Shown: one piece after another, positions 25,544-32,757 of the stretch
How the letters are laid out: each line of letters starts with the position of its first letter
Numbering within the stretch: position 1 is the stretch's first letter
Source: Lachnospiraceae bacterium
GTDB lineage: Bacteria; Bacillota; Clostridia; Lachnospirales; Lachnospiraceae
DNA length: 43,863 nt
NCBI GenBank assembly: GCA_024405155.1
Contig: JAKSPC010000016.1
Location: forward strand, 1 to 43,863
Reading direction: 5' to 3'
Made by a program: the position numbers and the translations under genes
The notes under the pieces: model-generated
Database searches by the model: none
Told to the model about the DNA's origin: nothing
The model's input: the letters and a program-made list of their open reading frames with translations, nothing else

Positions 25544-26637
25544 CGCGAAGCCTCTCTTTCCCAGGCGGTCACGTAGGCTGCCAGCTGCTCCTTAAGCACC
25601 GTCATGGCCTCCTCCGGACTCTTTTTATAGCTTTCCGCGTACTGTGCCGCGGCCTTTACGGCGTCGTCGATGTCCCACACCGGCCGCCAGCCGAATACTT
25701 TTTTGATCTTTGCGTTATCCAGCATGAGAAGGCCCGCCTCGTGGGGCTCCTTCTGCCGGGATACGCTCGTTTTTGCGGACTTTGCGCCGGAAAGATATGA
25801 ACAGAACTTTTCCGCCAGTTCCCCGGCGGTAATGCAGTCCTTTTCCTCCGGCCCCACGTTGTACCAGCCCTGTTTTGCGGGGTCCAGCGCCTGCTCGCAG
25901 GCGATGTCCAGATACATGAAAACGGGCTCGAACACGTGCTGGAAGGGCCGTACGCTGGACGGGTTCCGAAGCACCGTCTCTTCTCCGCGAAGAAAGGCGC
26001 GGGTGGCATCCGGGATCAGCCGGTCTTTTGCCCAGTCGCCGCCGCCGATCACGTTGCCGGCACGGGCCGTGGATATCTGCGATCCCGTCTCCCTCAGGAA
26101 GGAAACGGCATAGGAATGGGTGGCCAGCTCCGAGCAGGACTTGGAATTGGAATAGGGGTCGAAACCGTCCAGCGGGTCATCCTCCCGGTAGCGGTACCCC
26201 GGCTTTTCCTCATTGAGATAGACTTTGTCGGTGGTGACGTTCAGAAACGACACGGGGCGGTTTGAGAGCCGCACGCACTCCAGCAGGTTCACCGTGCCCA
26301 TCACGTTGGTCTCGAAAGTTTCGCGGGGGATGCGGTAGGATTCCCGCACGATGGGCTGCGCCGCCATGTGGATCACCACCTCCGGCTGCACTTCCTCATA
26401 AAAATCATGCAGAGCGTCAAAGTCACGGATGTCGCCCATGCGGCTTTCGGAAAACGTGCCCAAAGGAAGCGTTTCGTACAAAGAAGGATCCGTGGGCGCG
26501 GGGAGCGCATAACCGTACACCCGGGCGCCAAGTCCTGCAAGGACCAGGCTCATGCAGCTTCCCTTAAAGCCGGTGTGGCCGGTGAGAAGCACTTTTTTTC
26601 CTTTATAAAACTCTGCCAGTTCGCTGTATTTTTTCAT
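25540..26637 (-). CDS. rfbG: CDP-glucose 4,6-dehydratase
   Basis: SDR enzyme of 365 residues that makes CDP-4-keto-6-deoxyglucose, precursor of 3,6-dideoxyhexoses. NAD site LLTGHTGFKGSCMSLVL, HMAAQPIVRESY, NVTTDKVY and the catalytic YSNSKSCSEL (YxxxK) are intact, and GNVIGGGDWAKDRLIPD is typical of RfbG. The usual partner, glucose-1-phosphate cytidylyltransferase (RfbF), and the next enzymes (RfbH and others) are not in the window. The gene sits between a membrane protein and a GT2 gene in the second glycan operon. Confidence 0.9.
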   Translation of the reverse strand: MKKYSELAEFYKGKKVLLTGHTGFKGSCMSLVLAGLGARVYGYALPAPTDPSLYETLPLGTFSESRMGDIRDFDALHDFYEEVQPEVVIHMAAQPIVRESYRIPRETFETNVMGTVNLLECVRLSNRPVSFLNVTTDKVYLNEEKPGYRYREDDPLDGFDPYSNSKSCSELATHSYAVSFLRETGSQISTARAGNVIGGGDWAKDRLIPDATRAFLRGEETVLRNPSSVRPFQHVFEPVFMYLDIACEQALDPAKQGWYNVGPEEKDCITAGELAEKFCSYLSGAKSAKTSVSRQKEPHEAGLLMLDNAKIKKVFGWRPVWDIDDAVKAAAQYAESYKKSPEEAMTVLKEQLAAYVTAWEREASR

Positions 26638-26655
26638 AATCTCTCCCTTGGGGGA

Positions 26656-28089
26656 TCAGCGTTCCGGCCGAAACACGTTCAGCCGGTTTACTTTAATGAT
26701 GCGCATGGCGTTTATCAGCGTTTCGTTGTCTTTATGCCACTCCAGCGCGGCGGCCAGTTCCTCCGGCTCGTACTTGTCGTACTCCCGCACCACTTCCGCC
26801 ATGTGCCGGTAGTTTTCCTTCCGGTATTTCGCCTTGTTCATTTCGCCCGCGCCGGTAACGATGGTGCCGGCACAGATCAGCGCCAGGCCGAAATACACGA
26901 TGCCCCGGCCCACGTTTCTGACTTTGGCAAGCTTCCGCTCCCGATAGTTGGATTTCGGCGTCTTGAACAGGGCCATGACGGCGATCATGCCGAAAATACC
27001 GATGGAGAACTGAATGCCGTACCGGGAACTGAGGCCGTAGTTTTCGTCCAGGAAGATCCAGCGGGCCACCAGGATGAGACAGTGGTTTCCGAAACCGGAG
27101 ACCAGCAGGATCAGCGGGAAGATGGTCTTTTCGTTGAGCCCCATGCCGAAATAAAAGAGGAACGAGATCACGTACATAGCAAGCACCAGGCCTCCCAGCA
27201 CAAAAAGCGCCTCGTCGGGCACGGCCTTTGCAGCCACGGTCTCCCACTCCAGCACGTCTCCCGCCATGCTCTTAAGGAAGAACCTGGGGAAGAAGCCGGG
27301 GGCCGTTTTCAGCATTTCCAGAAGGGACATGTCGGTGGCGCCGGCATGCTCGTACACCGCGAAATGCCTGCTCAGAAGATACATAAAAAGCGCCGCCGCG
27401 GTACTTATGGCAATGCGGGAAAAGACTTTCTGCTGATGATCCGCCCCGAAATCCGCCGCGCCGCCGGTGGCCGCGCCGTATACGGAAATGAGGATCATGG
27501 TCACCGCATAAGAAGCGATGTATTCTCCCGCCACCAAAAGCAAAAGGAACGGCATCATCACGGCCAGCAGTTCCTGCACGGCGCCGGAATCCCCCACCCA
27601 GATACGGTCGAAAGTGTAGTAATTAAGGAAGAAAAGCCCGATGGCCACCGCGTGAGGCCAGGCCGTGCCGTTTAAGAGCACTTCCCATTTGTTAAGAGAG
27701 CCCAGCACCAGCATCATGAGCAGGAAAAACACAGGTCGGATACGGTTTTTCAGGGAAAACAGCACCAGAGCGTATCCCATGAGCGCGATGCCGAACACGG
27801 TGAGCACACGGTCAAAGGTGACGCTGTAACGGAAGGCACGGACGTTGATGAGCCGGCCCAGGTAGGTGACGGGTATGCGGGTGAGCACGTCCGGCACCAG
27901 GAATTTCTTTATGTTGGTCACGTCCGGCAGGTAGCTGTCGATGAGGCGGATGTAGTCCGACCACACCACGTCCACGGCAGCCGCATGCACGTAGTACAGC
28001 AGAAACACGACTACCGCCGCCAACAGCACGCGATACCCTATTTCTGCCGGATCAATGCCCGGTTTTCTTTTTCGGCCGTAACTGCCCAT
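26656..28089 (-). CDS. Polytopic membrane protein, possible GT-C glycosyltransferase
   Basis: 477 residues with roughly ten to twelve hydrophobic helices. I do not recognise a named family with certainty. The first outside loop carries VVWSDYIRLIDSYLPDV, acidic residues just after helix 1 as in GT-C enzymes that take sugars from polyprenyl phosphate; helices follow to about residue 405, and a soluble tail of about 70 residues closes the protein (NYRHMAEVVREYDKYEPEEL). Position next to a polyprenyl-phosphate GT2 supports an extracytoplasmic transferase role. GtrII-like or another glycan membrane protein is the alternative. Confidence 0.7.
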   Translation of the reverse strand: MGSYGRKRKPGIDPAEIGYRVLLAAVVVFLLYYVHAAAVDVVWSDYIRLIDSYLPDVTNIKKFLVPDVLTRIPVTYLGRLINVRAFRYSVTFDRVLTVFGIALMGYALVLFSLKNRIRPVFFLLMMLVLGSLNKWEVLLNGTAWPHAVAIGLFFLNYYTFDRIWVGDSGAVQELLAVMMPFLLLLVAGEYIASYAVTMILISVYGAATGGAADFGADHQQKVFSRIAISTAAALFMYLLSRHFAVYEHAGATDMSLLEMLKTAPGFFPRFFLKSMAGDVLEWETVAAKAVPDEALFVLGGLVLAMYVISFLFYFGMGLNEKTIFPLILLVSGFGNHCLILVARWIFLDENYGLSSRYGIQFSIGIFGMIAVMALFKTPKSNYRERKLAKVRNVGRGIVYFGLALICAGTIVTGAGEMNKAKYRKENYRHMAEVVREYDKYEPEELAAALEWHKDNETLINAMRIIKVNRLNVFRPER

Positions 28090-28101
28090 AAGATCCCTTT
28101 T

Positions 28102-28503
28102 TTATCTGCCGAATAAGTTGGCCAGGGGCGATACCACGTCGGAAAGGCCCTTGATGGATTCGTTCAGTGTCTCCACGTCTACCTTGTTCAGGTTGTCAAG
28201 GCTTTCGTAAAGCTTGGGAAGACCGTCGGTGGAAATGGAATTGGAGATCTCCGTCATGCCCTTGGCACTCTGCTCCAGCTCCGGAATGATCTTTTCGATG
28301 TTCGTGACTGCCTGGTTGGCGCTGCCGGCAAGCGTTTCCACCTGTCCCAGAGCATTGGTGATCTGGGGTACCATGTTGACGATGGCAAGAGTGATTACGA
28401 TCATGCAGAGACAGATCAGGACGCTGCAGATGGCGGTGACTCTTAAAAGTCCGGTCTGCTTTCTCTGATTGGCTTCCAGTTTCTCAAAGTATTCTTTCTC
28501 CAT
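28102..28503 (-). CDS. Small single-span membrane protein, unknown function
   Basis: 133 residues from the ATG at 28503, which has AAAGGA 7 nt upstream; an upstream in-frame ATG at 28530 lacks such a site. A Lys/Arg-rich N-terminus (NQRKQTGLLR) is followed by one strong helix (about 23-42) and then an amphipathic, Ser/Asn-rich alpha-helical stretch (ALGQVETLAGSANQAVTNIE and on), resembling the coiled coils of methyl-accepting proteins but with no signalling tip. First gene of the second glycan operon. A scaffolding role for the membrane transferases is only a guess. Confidence 0.8.
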   Translation of the reverse strand: MEKEYFEKLEANQRKQTGLLRVTAICSVLICLCMIVITLAIVNMVPQITNALGQVETLAGSANQAVTNIEKIIPELEQSAKGMTEISNSISTDGLPKLYESLDNLNKVDVETLNESIKGLSDVVSPLANLFGR

Positions 28504-28576
28504 GATGATATCCTTTCCTGTGGTGATCATACGTAACGGCGCGCAGCTTAACGTTCAGCGCCTTAAATCCCATTGG

Positions 28577-28582
28577 ATTATA
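28577..28582 (-). promoter_or_regulatory. Extended -10 promoter of the second glycan operon
   Basis: Minus strand TGTGCTATAAT, a perfect TATAAT with TRTGn upstream; the -35 region is weak. It lies about 74 bp before the start at 28503 and would drive the genes down to 22092. Confidence 0.7.
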
Positions 28583-28623
28583 GCACACCAAAGCGGAATA
28601 CGGTAGAAAAAAGTAAAGTTTGG

Positions 28624-29357
28624 TCAGACAGCTCCCGTGTGACTCCCGTGTGAAAAAAAGGTCTCTTTTTCCCGCCGATACCTCTGCCGTTCATCCAGCC
28701 GAAACTTATGCCGCACCCACTGCCGAAATACCTCCTGATCGAACGGCACCGACGGGCTCTCGAAAACAAGCATCAGTCTGTCCCCGGGATACAGCCCGGC
28801 GTGGGCATACGCCCCAAGCTTCTGCATACAGCCAATGGCGTAGTCCGCCTTTTCCATCATGCCGAACGCCTCCAGATACGTGAATTTCCCGGTCAGCGGA
28901 TCCGCCAGCATGAAGTCGGGAAGAAACAGTTGGTGGGCCAGTTCCAACTTCTGCTCGTAGCGATAAGGGATGCCCTCCTCAAACAGAACATTTGCGATCG
29001 CTGCCTCCAGCTTGGACCGCACCTTGTCTCCGCGCCTCGTGGGCTGCGTCAGTTCCTCTCTGCGGAAAGAAGACTCCATCATGCGCTTTGCCCACTGCTC
29101 TGTCCTGACGCGATTCGGTATCAGTTTCTTTGGTATCAGCCTGTCAAACACCAGATACATCTCTTCCAGAGCTTCCTGCACCGATCTTCCGCCTGTAAAA
29201 CTGCGGCGTCTGACTGCCGTTTCGCGTCCGAAACTTCACATATAGGGTATACTCCCTGTTTTCTGTCTGAAGCTCCTGTGCCGCCGATGACAGTTCGGCC
29301 AGCATCTCCTGCTCGTCCTTTGTAAGGACAACCGTTTTAGAAATACCACCACCTCCC
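28624..29357 (-). pseudogene. Broken gene of an unrecognised cytoplasmic family, start lost and frameshifted
   Basis: Two adjacent minus-strand frames look like one protein. The upstream part (VLTKDEQEMLAELSSAAQEL, YVKFRTRNGSQ) ends at 29144; the downstream part, readable from about 29235, has SFTGGRSVQEALEEMYLVFD and continues to 28624 with KVRSKLEAAIANVL, GIPYRYEQKLEL and LEAFGMMEKADYA, motifs I associate with a common Clostridial protein of unknown role with a restriction-nuclease-like look. A strong GGGAGG at 29352-29357 sits exactly 7 nt before an ATT codon (29342-29344) where ATG would be expected. A GTG at 29181 could still start a 185-residue product. Confidence 0.55.
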
Positions 29358-29368
29358 AAAAATAAAAT

Positions 29369-29404
29369 AGCAGGAAAAACAACAGAAACTGTCGTTTTCC
29401 TGCT
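29369..29404 (-). terminator. Terminator 3' of the Uma2-type gene
   Basis: AGCAGGAAAAC pairs with GTTTTTCCTGCT and an inner ACAG/CTGT continues the stem. On the minus strand it is followed by ATTTTATTTTT. It lies about 105 nt after the stop at 29509; nothing else is seen in that interval. Confidence 0.75.
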
Positions 29405-29508
29405 TCACTGAGGAAAGCATACCACGTCCGGCGCAAAAAAGGAATGGTGCAATTTTGATAATCCTTGCTTGAAATATTTTCAGATGAAATTAAAACTGTC
29501 CGATAGGA

Positions 29509-30324
29509 TCAGTCGGGAAGGTCTTCGCTGATGATCCCCCGGATCGGATGCAAGTCCACTGATATCGCCCCCTGGTAAAACACCAGGCCCCTGCTTCCTG
29601 TAAGCGGAAGTACGATGGGGTTTTCCGAATCATCCATGAAGTTATATATGATAAGCCGCTCTTTCACCGGATCCACGATCCAATATTCTTTTGCCCCATA
29701 CTGCTGGTATTTGAGCATTTTGATACCAAGATCGATCTTGCGATTGGAAGGAGAAAGCACTTCCAGCACGAACTCCGGTACTCCGTGAAATGATTTCTTA
29801 TGAAGATTTGTCTTGTCACAGATAATGACGAAATCAGGGATAAGCCCTGTACCATTCCTTTCTGAACGGTCCAACTGCAGGGCGATCCCGCTCATCGGCC
29901 TGCACTTGCCGCCTTTTTCTTTGATCTGACTGCGGATCTGAAAATGGATCTCATCTATGATCTGCTGATGCACAGGCGTCGGTGCGCCCATATCGTAAAA
30001 CCTGCCATCGATCAGCTCCACGCGGGATCCTTCCGGCAGTGCCTCAAACTCTTCATAGGTATGAAATTCCTGATCCGGGTCAAAATTTTTCTTTGGAGAG
30101 GTCCCTTCCGAAGAATTCAGGTATCCGAATTTTTTGCTGTATGAAATGGCTTCCGGGCTGCGAAGCCCACGCTCAATAGCATCCAAAGTGACCTGACGCG
30201 GATGTTCCGTCTCACCGCTGAAAATCTTCGCAATCGTGATCACAGGAACCCCCGACAGGCGGGACGTGTTGACAATGCTTATCCCCAAGGAATCTTTCAG
30301 AGCCAGTATCTCATGAAGTGTCAT
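29509..30324 (-). CDS. HTH-Uma2 (DUF820) family protein
   Basis: 271 residues. Residues 1-60 form a helix-turn-helix-like region (NTSRLSGVPVITIAKIFSGE), and residues about 85-255 a Uma2/DUF820 domain of the PD-(D/E)XK nuclease fold: YEEFEALPEGSRVELIDGRF, PTPVHQQIIDEIHFQI, LIPDFVIICD, PEFVLEVLSPSN and YQQYGAKEYWIVDP. Uma2 proteins are widespread, in cyanobacteria and elsewhere; their role is not settled. The fused DNA-binding domain suggests sequence recognition or autoregulation. GGAG lies 8 nt before the ATG. It has its own promoter, back to back with that of the P-loop NTPase gene. Confidence 0.85.
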   Translation of the reverse strand: MTLHEILALKDSLGISIVNTSRLSGVPVITIAKIFSGETEHPRQVTLDAIERGLRSPEAISYSKKFGYLNSSEGTSPKKNFDPDQEFHTYEEFEALPEGSRVELIDGRFYDMGAPTPVHQQIIDEIHFQIRSQIKEKGGKCRPMSGIALQLDRSERNGTGLIPDFVIICDKTNLHKKSFHGVPEFVLEVLSPSNRKIDLGIKMLKYQQYGAKEYWIVDPVKERLIIYNFMDDSENPIVLPLTGSRGLVFYQGAISVDLHPIRGIISEDLPD

Positions 30325-30357
30325 TTTGCTTCTCCCATAGCAATATACTTTATTATA

Positions 30358-30386
30358 TTTATATATCTTTTATTTTAGGGTGTCAA
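30358..30386 (-). promoter_or_regulatory. Consensus sigma-A promoter of the Uma2-type gene
   Basis: On the minus strand TTGACA (30381-30386), a 17-nt spacer and TATAAA (30358-30363). It is the best -35/-10 pair noticed in the window and lies 34 bp before the start at 30324. Confidence 0.85.
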
Positions 30387-30406
30387 GCACAGTTTGGCAC
30401 AAAATA

Positions 30407-30435
30407 TATACAGCCCCGGGGAATTGGTTTATAAT
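30407..30435 (+). promoter_or_regulatory. Promoter of the P-loop NTPase gene
   Basis: TATACA (30407-30412), 17 nt, TATAAT (30430-30435). About 80 bp before the start at 30515. Divergent from the promoter at 30358-30386, leaving a short shared upstream region. Confidence 0.65.
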
Positions 30436-30514
30436 GGGGACATTGGAAGATGCGACTGAACAGAAACACCTGTCAGTGCCCTGCAGCTATGAAACACAAA
30501 AGCGGAGAAAACCC

Positions 30515-31114
30515 ATGATCATTAAGAATTTTGTACTGACCGGCGGGCCCTGCGGAGGCAAGACCACCGCCATCGAAAAGATAAAAGAAGTCTACGGCGG
30601 GCGCGGCTACACCGTGCTCACCATGTCAGAGACTGCCACGGATCTCATAAACGGCGGCATCGCCCCCTGGACCTGCGGCACCAACTGCGACTTTCAGAGC
30701 GTTATCCTGAAACTGCAGCTGCAGAGAGAGGAAGCCTATCACTACGCAGCCTCCACCATGAAGACCGATAAAGTCATTATCCTGTATGACCGGGGCGCCA
30801 TGGACAACCGGGGCTACATGAACAGCGAGGAATATGCCAAAGCCCTCCGGTTTGCCGGCGTGACCGAGCAGGAACTGTTAGACCGCTACGACGCCATTTT
30901 CCACATGGAAACGGCGGCCAAAAACAAAGACGAAAGCGCCTACTCCACTGCCAACAACACCGCACGGTACGAGACCCGCGAACAGGCCATCAAAGTGGAT
31001 GACAACATCCTGGACGCGTGGAAGGACCACTCCCACAGATACATCATAAAAAACGCCCCGACGGTCGAGGCGAAGATCAATGTACTGATCAGTAAAATAG
31101 ACGGGTTGCTGTAA
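30515..31114 (+). CDS. P-loop NTPase (AAA_28/NadR-like)
   Basis: 199-residue ATP-binding protein. Walker A is GGPCGGKTT at residues 10-18; a Walker B-like strand is VIILYDRGAMDNRGYM. The remainder (LDRYDAIFHMETAAKNKD, ARYETREQAIKVDDNILDAW, YIIKN) matches the small kinase-like AAA_28 proteins that resemble the ribosylnicotinamide kinase domain of NadR. The start is the ATG at 30515 with GGAG 8 nt upstream; an open frame continues back to 30380, but it runs over the promoter. One of only two genes on the plus strand. Substrate unknown. Confidence 0.85.
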   Translation: MIIKNFVLTGGPCGGKTTAIEKIKEVYGGRGYTVLTMSETATDLINGGIAPWTCGTNCDFQSVILKLQLQREEAYHYAASTMKTDKVIILYDRGAMDNRGYMNSEEYAKALRFAGVTEQELLDRYDAIFHMETAAKNKDESAYSTANNTARYETREQAIKVDDNILDAWKDHSHRYIIKNAPTVEAKINVLISKIDGLL

Positions 31115-31128
31115 CCAGAAAAACAAGT

Positions 31129-31156
31129 GATCCCCGGCAATGGCGGGGATCGTTTT
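31129..31156 (+). terminator. Bidirectional terminator, copy 1 of a duplicated sequence
   Basis: GATCCCCG-gcaatgg-CGGGGATC followed by GTTTTT on the plus strand, and by ACTTGTTTTT on the minus strand. It ends the NTPase gene and can also end the toxin-antitoxin transcript coming from the right. The stretch CAGAAAAACAAGTGATCCCC and the rest of the stem recur at 31941-31980. Confidence 0.9.
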
Positions 31157-31181
31157 TATAAGCTTAGTCTTGAAAAGAATC

Positions 31182-31589
31182 CTAAATGAGGAAAATGCAC
31201 TTTTCGTCATAGTTGGCAAGATTAGAGTCATGTGACACAAATTGCATTTTTTCTGTTTTTGCCTGGGACAAAAGAATACGATCAAACGGATCGTAGTTTT
31301 GAAGCTCATGTCCCTGCTTTATGCAAAGCGTACGAAGTCCTATGATATGTTCCAGTCTGATGTCCAGAGGAAAGTAACCTGCTTTTTCACAAAGTTCAGC
31401 AACTACTTTCTCTTGATATGGGCACTTCTCCGGTGCTTTTATATTCTTGATTGCGATTTCCCAAAGTGAAACCAGGCTGTAATATACGGTATTATTAGGA
31501 TCAGCAATCAACTCTTTCGCCTTTTTAGTCAGGCCGGAGTCATCTGTGAGTGCCCAAATGATCACATGCGTATCCAGGAGGACCTTCAT
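31182..31589 (-). CDS. VapC-type PIN-domain toxin
   Basis: 135-residue PIN ribonuclease. Acidic active-site residues are in place: LLDTHVIIW (first Asp), SLWEIAIK (Glu), DPFDRILL (Asp) and SHDSNL (last Asp). PIN toxins cut tRNA or rRNA. The ATG at 31589 overlaps the antitoxin stop (TAATG) and is preferred to an in-frame ATG 24 bp upstream inside the antitoxin gene. The pair is a standard antitoxin-first toxin operon. Confidence 0.9.
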   Translation of the reverse strand: MKVLLDTHVIIWALTDDSGLTKKAKELIADPNNTVYYSLVSLWEIAIKNIKAPEKCPYQEKVVAELCEKAGYFPLDIRLEHIIGLRTLCIKQGHELQNYDPFDRILLSQAKTEKMQFVSHDSNLANYDEKCIFLI

Positions 31590-31846
31590 TACAATACTCC
31601 CCCGTTTCCCCAAAAGTCATTTTCAATTTCCGTATCAATGGCATTAAACTCATCCAGCGATCCGAGCTTCGGAATAATGTCCTTCCCCGCTCCGATGCGA
31701 TTCTCCGCGCCGGTTTCAAAAGGAACCAGTCGGGCTACCGGCTTTCCGTTTTTTACGATTACAACATAAGGTTCTGATTTGTCGAGAATCGCAGCAATAT
31801 ACCGTGAAAGATTCGTTTTTGTTTCAAAAACACTCGCTGTTTTCAT
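31589..31846 (-). CDS. Phd/YefM-type antitoxin
   Basis: 85 residues. The N-terminal half has the Phd/YefM DNA-binding pattern (ETKTNLSRYIAAIL, PYVVIVKNGKPVARLVPF); the C-terminal half is acidic and should wrap the toxin (DEFNAIDTEIENDFWG). GGGAG precedes the ATG at 31846. It is expected to repress its own promoter; four 9-bp direct repeats lie just upstream. Confidence 0.88.
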   Translation of the reverse strand: MKTASVFETKTNLSRYIAAILDKSEPYVVIVKNGKPVARLVPFETGAENRIGAGKDIIPKLGSLDEFNAIDTEIENDFWGNGGVL

Positions 31847-31875
31847 AGGGCTCTCCCGTTCTTAAATGTATGTAG

Positions 31876-31911
31876 CTAACTTAGCTAACTTAACCAACTC
31901 AACTAACTTAT
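31876..31911 (-). promoter_or_regulatory. Four 9-bp tandem repeats, probable antitoxin operator
   Basis: On the plus strand CTAACTTAG, CTAACTTAA, CCAACTCAA and CTAACTTAT follow one another without spacing. They begin about 30 bp before the antitoxin start, where the promoter should be, which fits an autoregulatory operator. No confident -35/-10 pair can be separated from the repeats. Confidence 0.6.
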
Positions 31912-31951
31912 TTATATCCGATTCACGGTGCGCTGTCAAGCAGAAAAACAA

Positions 31952-31980
31952 GTGATCCCCGGCAATGGCGGGGATCTTTT
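31952..31980 (-). terminator. Terminator of the trmL gene, copy 2 of the duplicated sequence
   Basis: Same GATCCCCG-gcaatgg-CGGGGATC stem as at 31129-31156, identical over about 37 nt including the left flank. On the minus strand it is followed by ACTTGTTTTT. It lies 17 bp after the trmL stop. Confidence 0.88.
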
Positions 31981-31996
31981 TTATTGTGATGAGGGA

Positions 31997-32539
31997 TCAG
32001 TCCCAGTGCAGCCGGTGCAGCTCCCCTTCTTTCAGAAGTCCTTTGAAATCCTGCTGCCTGAGCGCTTCGTAGAGCACGATGGCCACGGAGTTTGCCAGGT
32101 TCAGAGACCGCTCGCCTTCTGCCATGGGAATACGGATGCACTGCTCCGGGTGTTCCACCAGGATCTCCTCCGGGATGCCCCGGGATTCGTTTCCGAACAT
32201 GATGTAGTCATCCGGGCCGTAGATCACGTCCGTATACACGTGTCTGGCTTTGGTGGTGGCGTACCACACGCGGGCGGGAGCGCCTCCGGTCTGCATCCGT
32301 GAGTTCGGAGCATCTGCGTTCTTCGCAGAAAAATTCCGTGCGCAGAAGTCCTCATAGTCAATGTATTCGTGAAGGTCCAGCCGGTGCCAGTAATCCATGC
32401 CCGCCCGGGCGATCTCTTTTTCGTTGATGCGGAAGCCGTAGGGGCGGATGAGGTGCAGCGCCGTGGCGGACGCCACGCAGGTGCGGCCGATGTTTCCGGT
32501 GTTTAAGGCTATGCCGGGTTCGTGTAAGACGATGTTCAT
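31997..32539 (-). CDS. trmL: tRNA (cytidine/uridine-34 2'-O)-methyltransferase TrmL
   Basis: SPOUT-fold methyltransferase modifying the wobble base of tRNA-Leu. 180 residues from the ATG at 32539, with AGGAG 6 nt upstream. The family start MNIVLHEPGIALNTGNIGRT and the knot motifs FGNESRGIPEEIL and IPMAEGERSLNLANSVAIVL are intact. An insertion of roughly 18 residues (around NFSAKNADAPNSRMQTGG) precedes the usual WYATTKA strand and makes it longer than typical TrmL of about 155-160 residues. Between it and mtaB (32540-32757) there is no gene, only a hairpin. Confidence 0.92.
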   Translation of the reverse strand: MNIVLHEPGIALNTGNIGRTCVASATALHLIRPYGFRINEKEIARAGMDYWHRLDLHEYIDYEDFCARNFSAKNADAPNSRMQTGGAPARVWYATTKARHVYTDVIYGPDDYIMFGNESRGIPEEILVEHPEQCIRIPMAEGERSLNLANSVAIVLYEALRQQDFKGLLKEGELHRLHWD

Positions 32540-32650
32540 GGTTTCTCCTGACAAAAAAATTACACGGCGGTTGCGAGCCCGGCGGGGCTGCGCAGCATTT
32601 TTTAGCGAACAGGAACGGCGTCGGCGAACAGTGCCGGATGAGCGTAGTGA

Positions 32651-32673
32651 CTGCGTCGGGGACTACGACGCAG
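32651..32673. repeat. Intergenic hairpin between mtaB and trmL
   Basis: CTGCGTCG pairs with CGACGCAG across 7 nt. A second small stem, AGCCC/GGGCT, lies near 32577-32590. Neither has a T-run, so they are not called terminators. The rest of this roughly 215-bp gap shows no gene. Confidence 0.5.
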
Positions 32674-32757
32674 GAACAGCTCAGGCAAGCTGCGAGCCAG
32701 CCGCCCGTGAGCGAAAAAACCGGCAAGCAGCACGCCGGGCGCTGAGCCGCCGGACTT

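Noticed and set aside
26368-27675. 435-codon open frame on the plus strand
   Set aside because: Lies wholly opposite the rfbG and membrane-protein genes; high GC makes such mirror frames common, and its translation is His/Gln/Arg-rich without a domain.
30394-30399. TTGGCA as -35 of the P-loop NTPase promoter
   Set aside because: It would be 30 nt from the TATAAT; the TATACA at 30407 has the correct 17-nt spacing.
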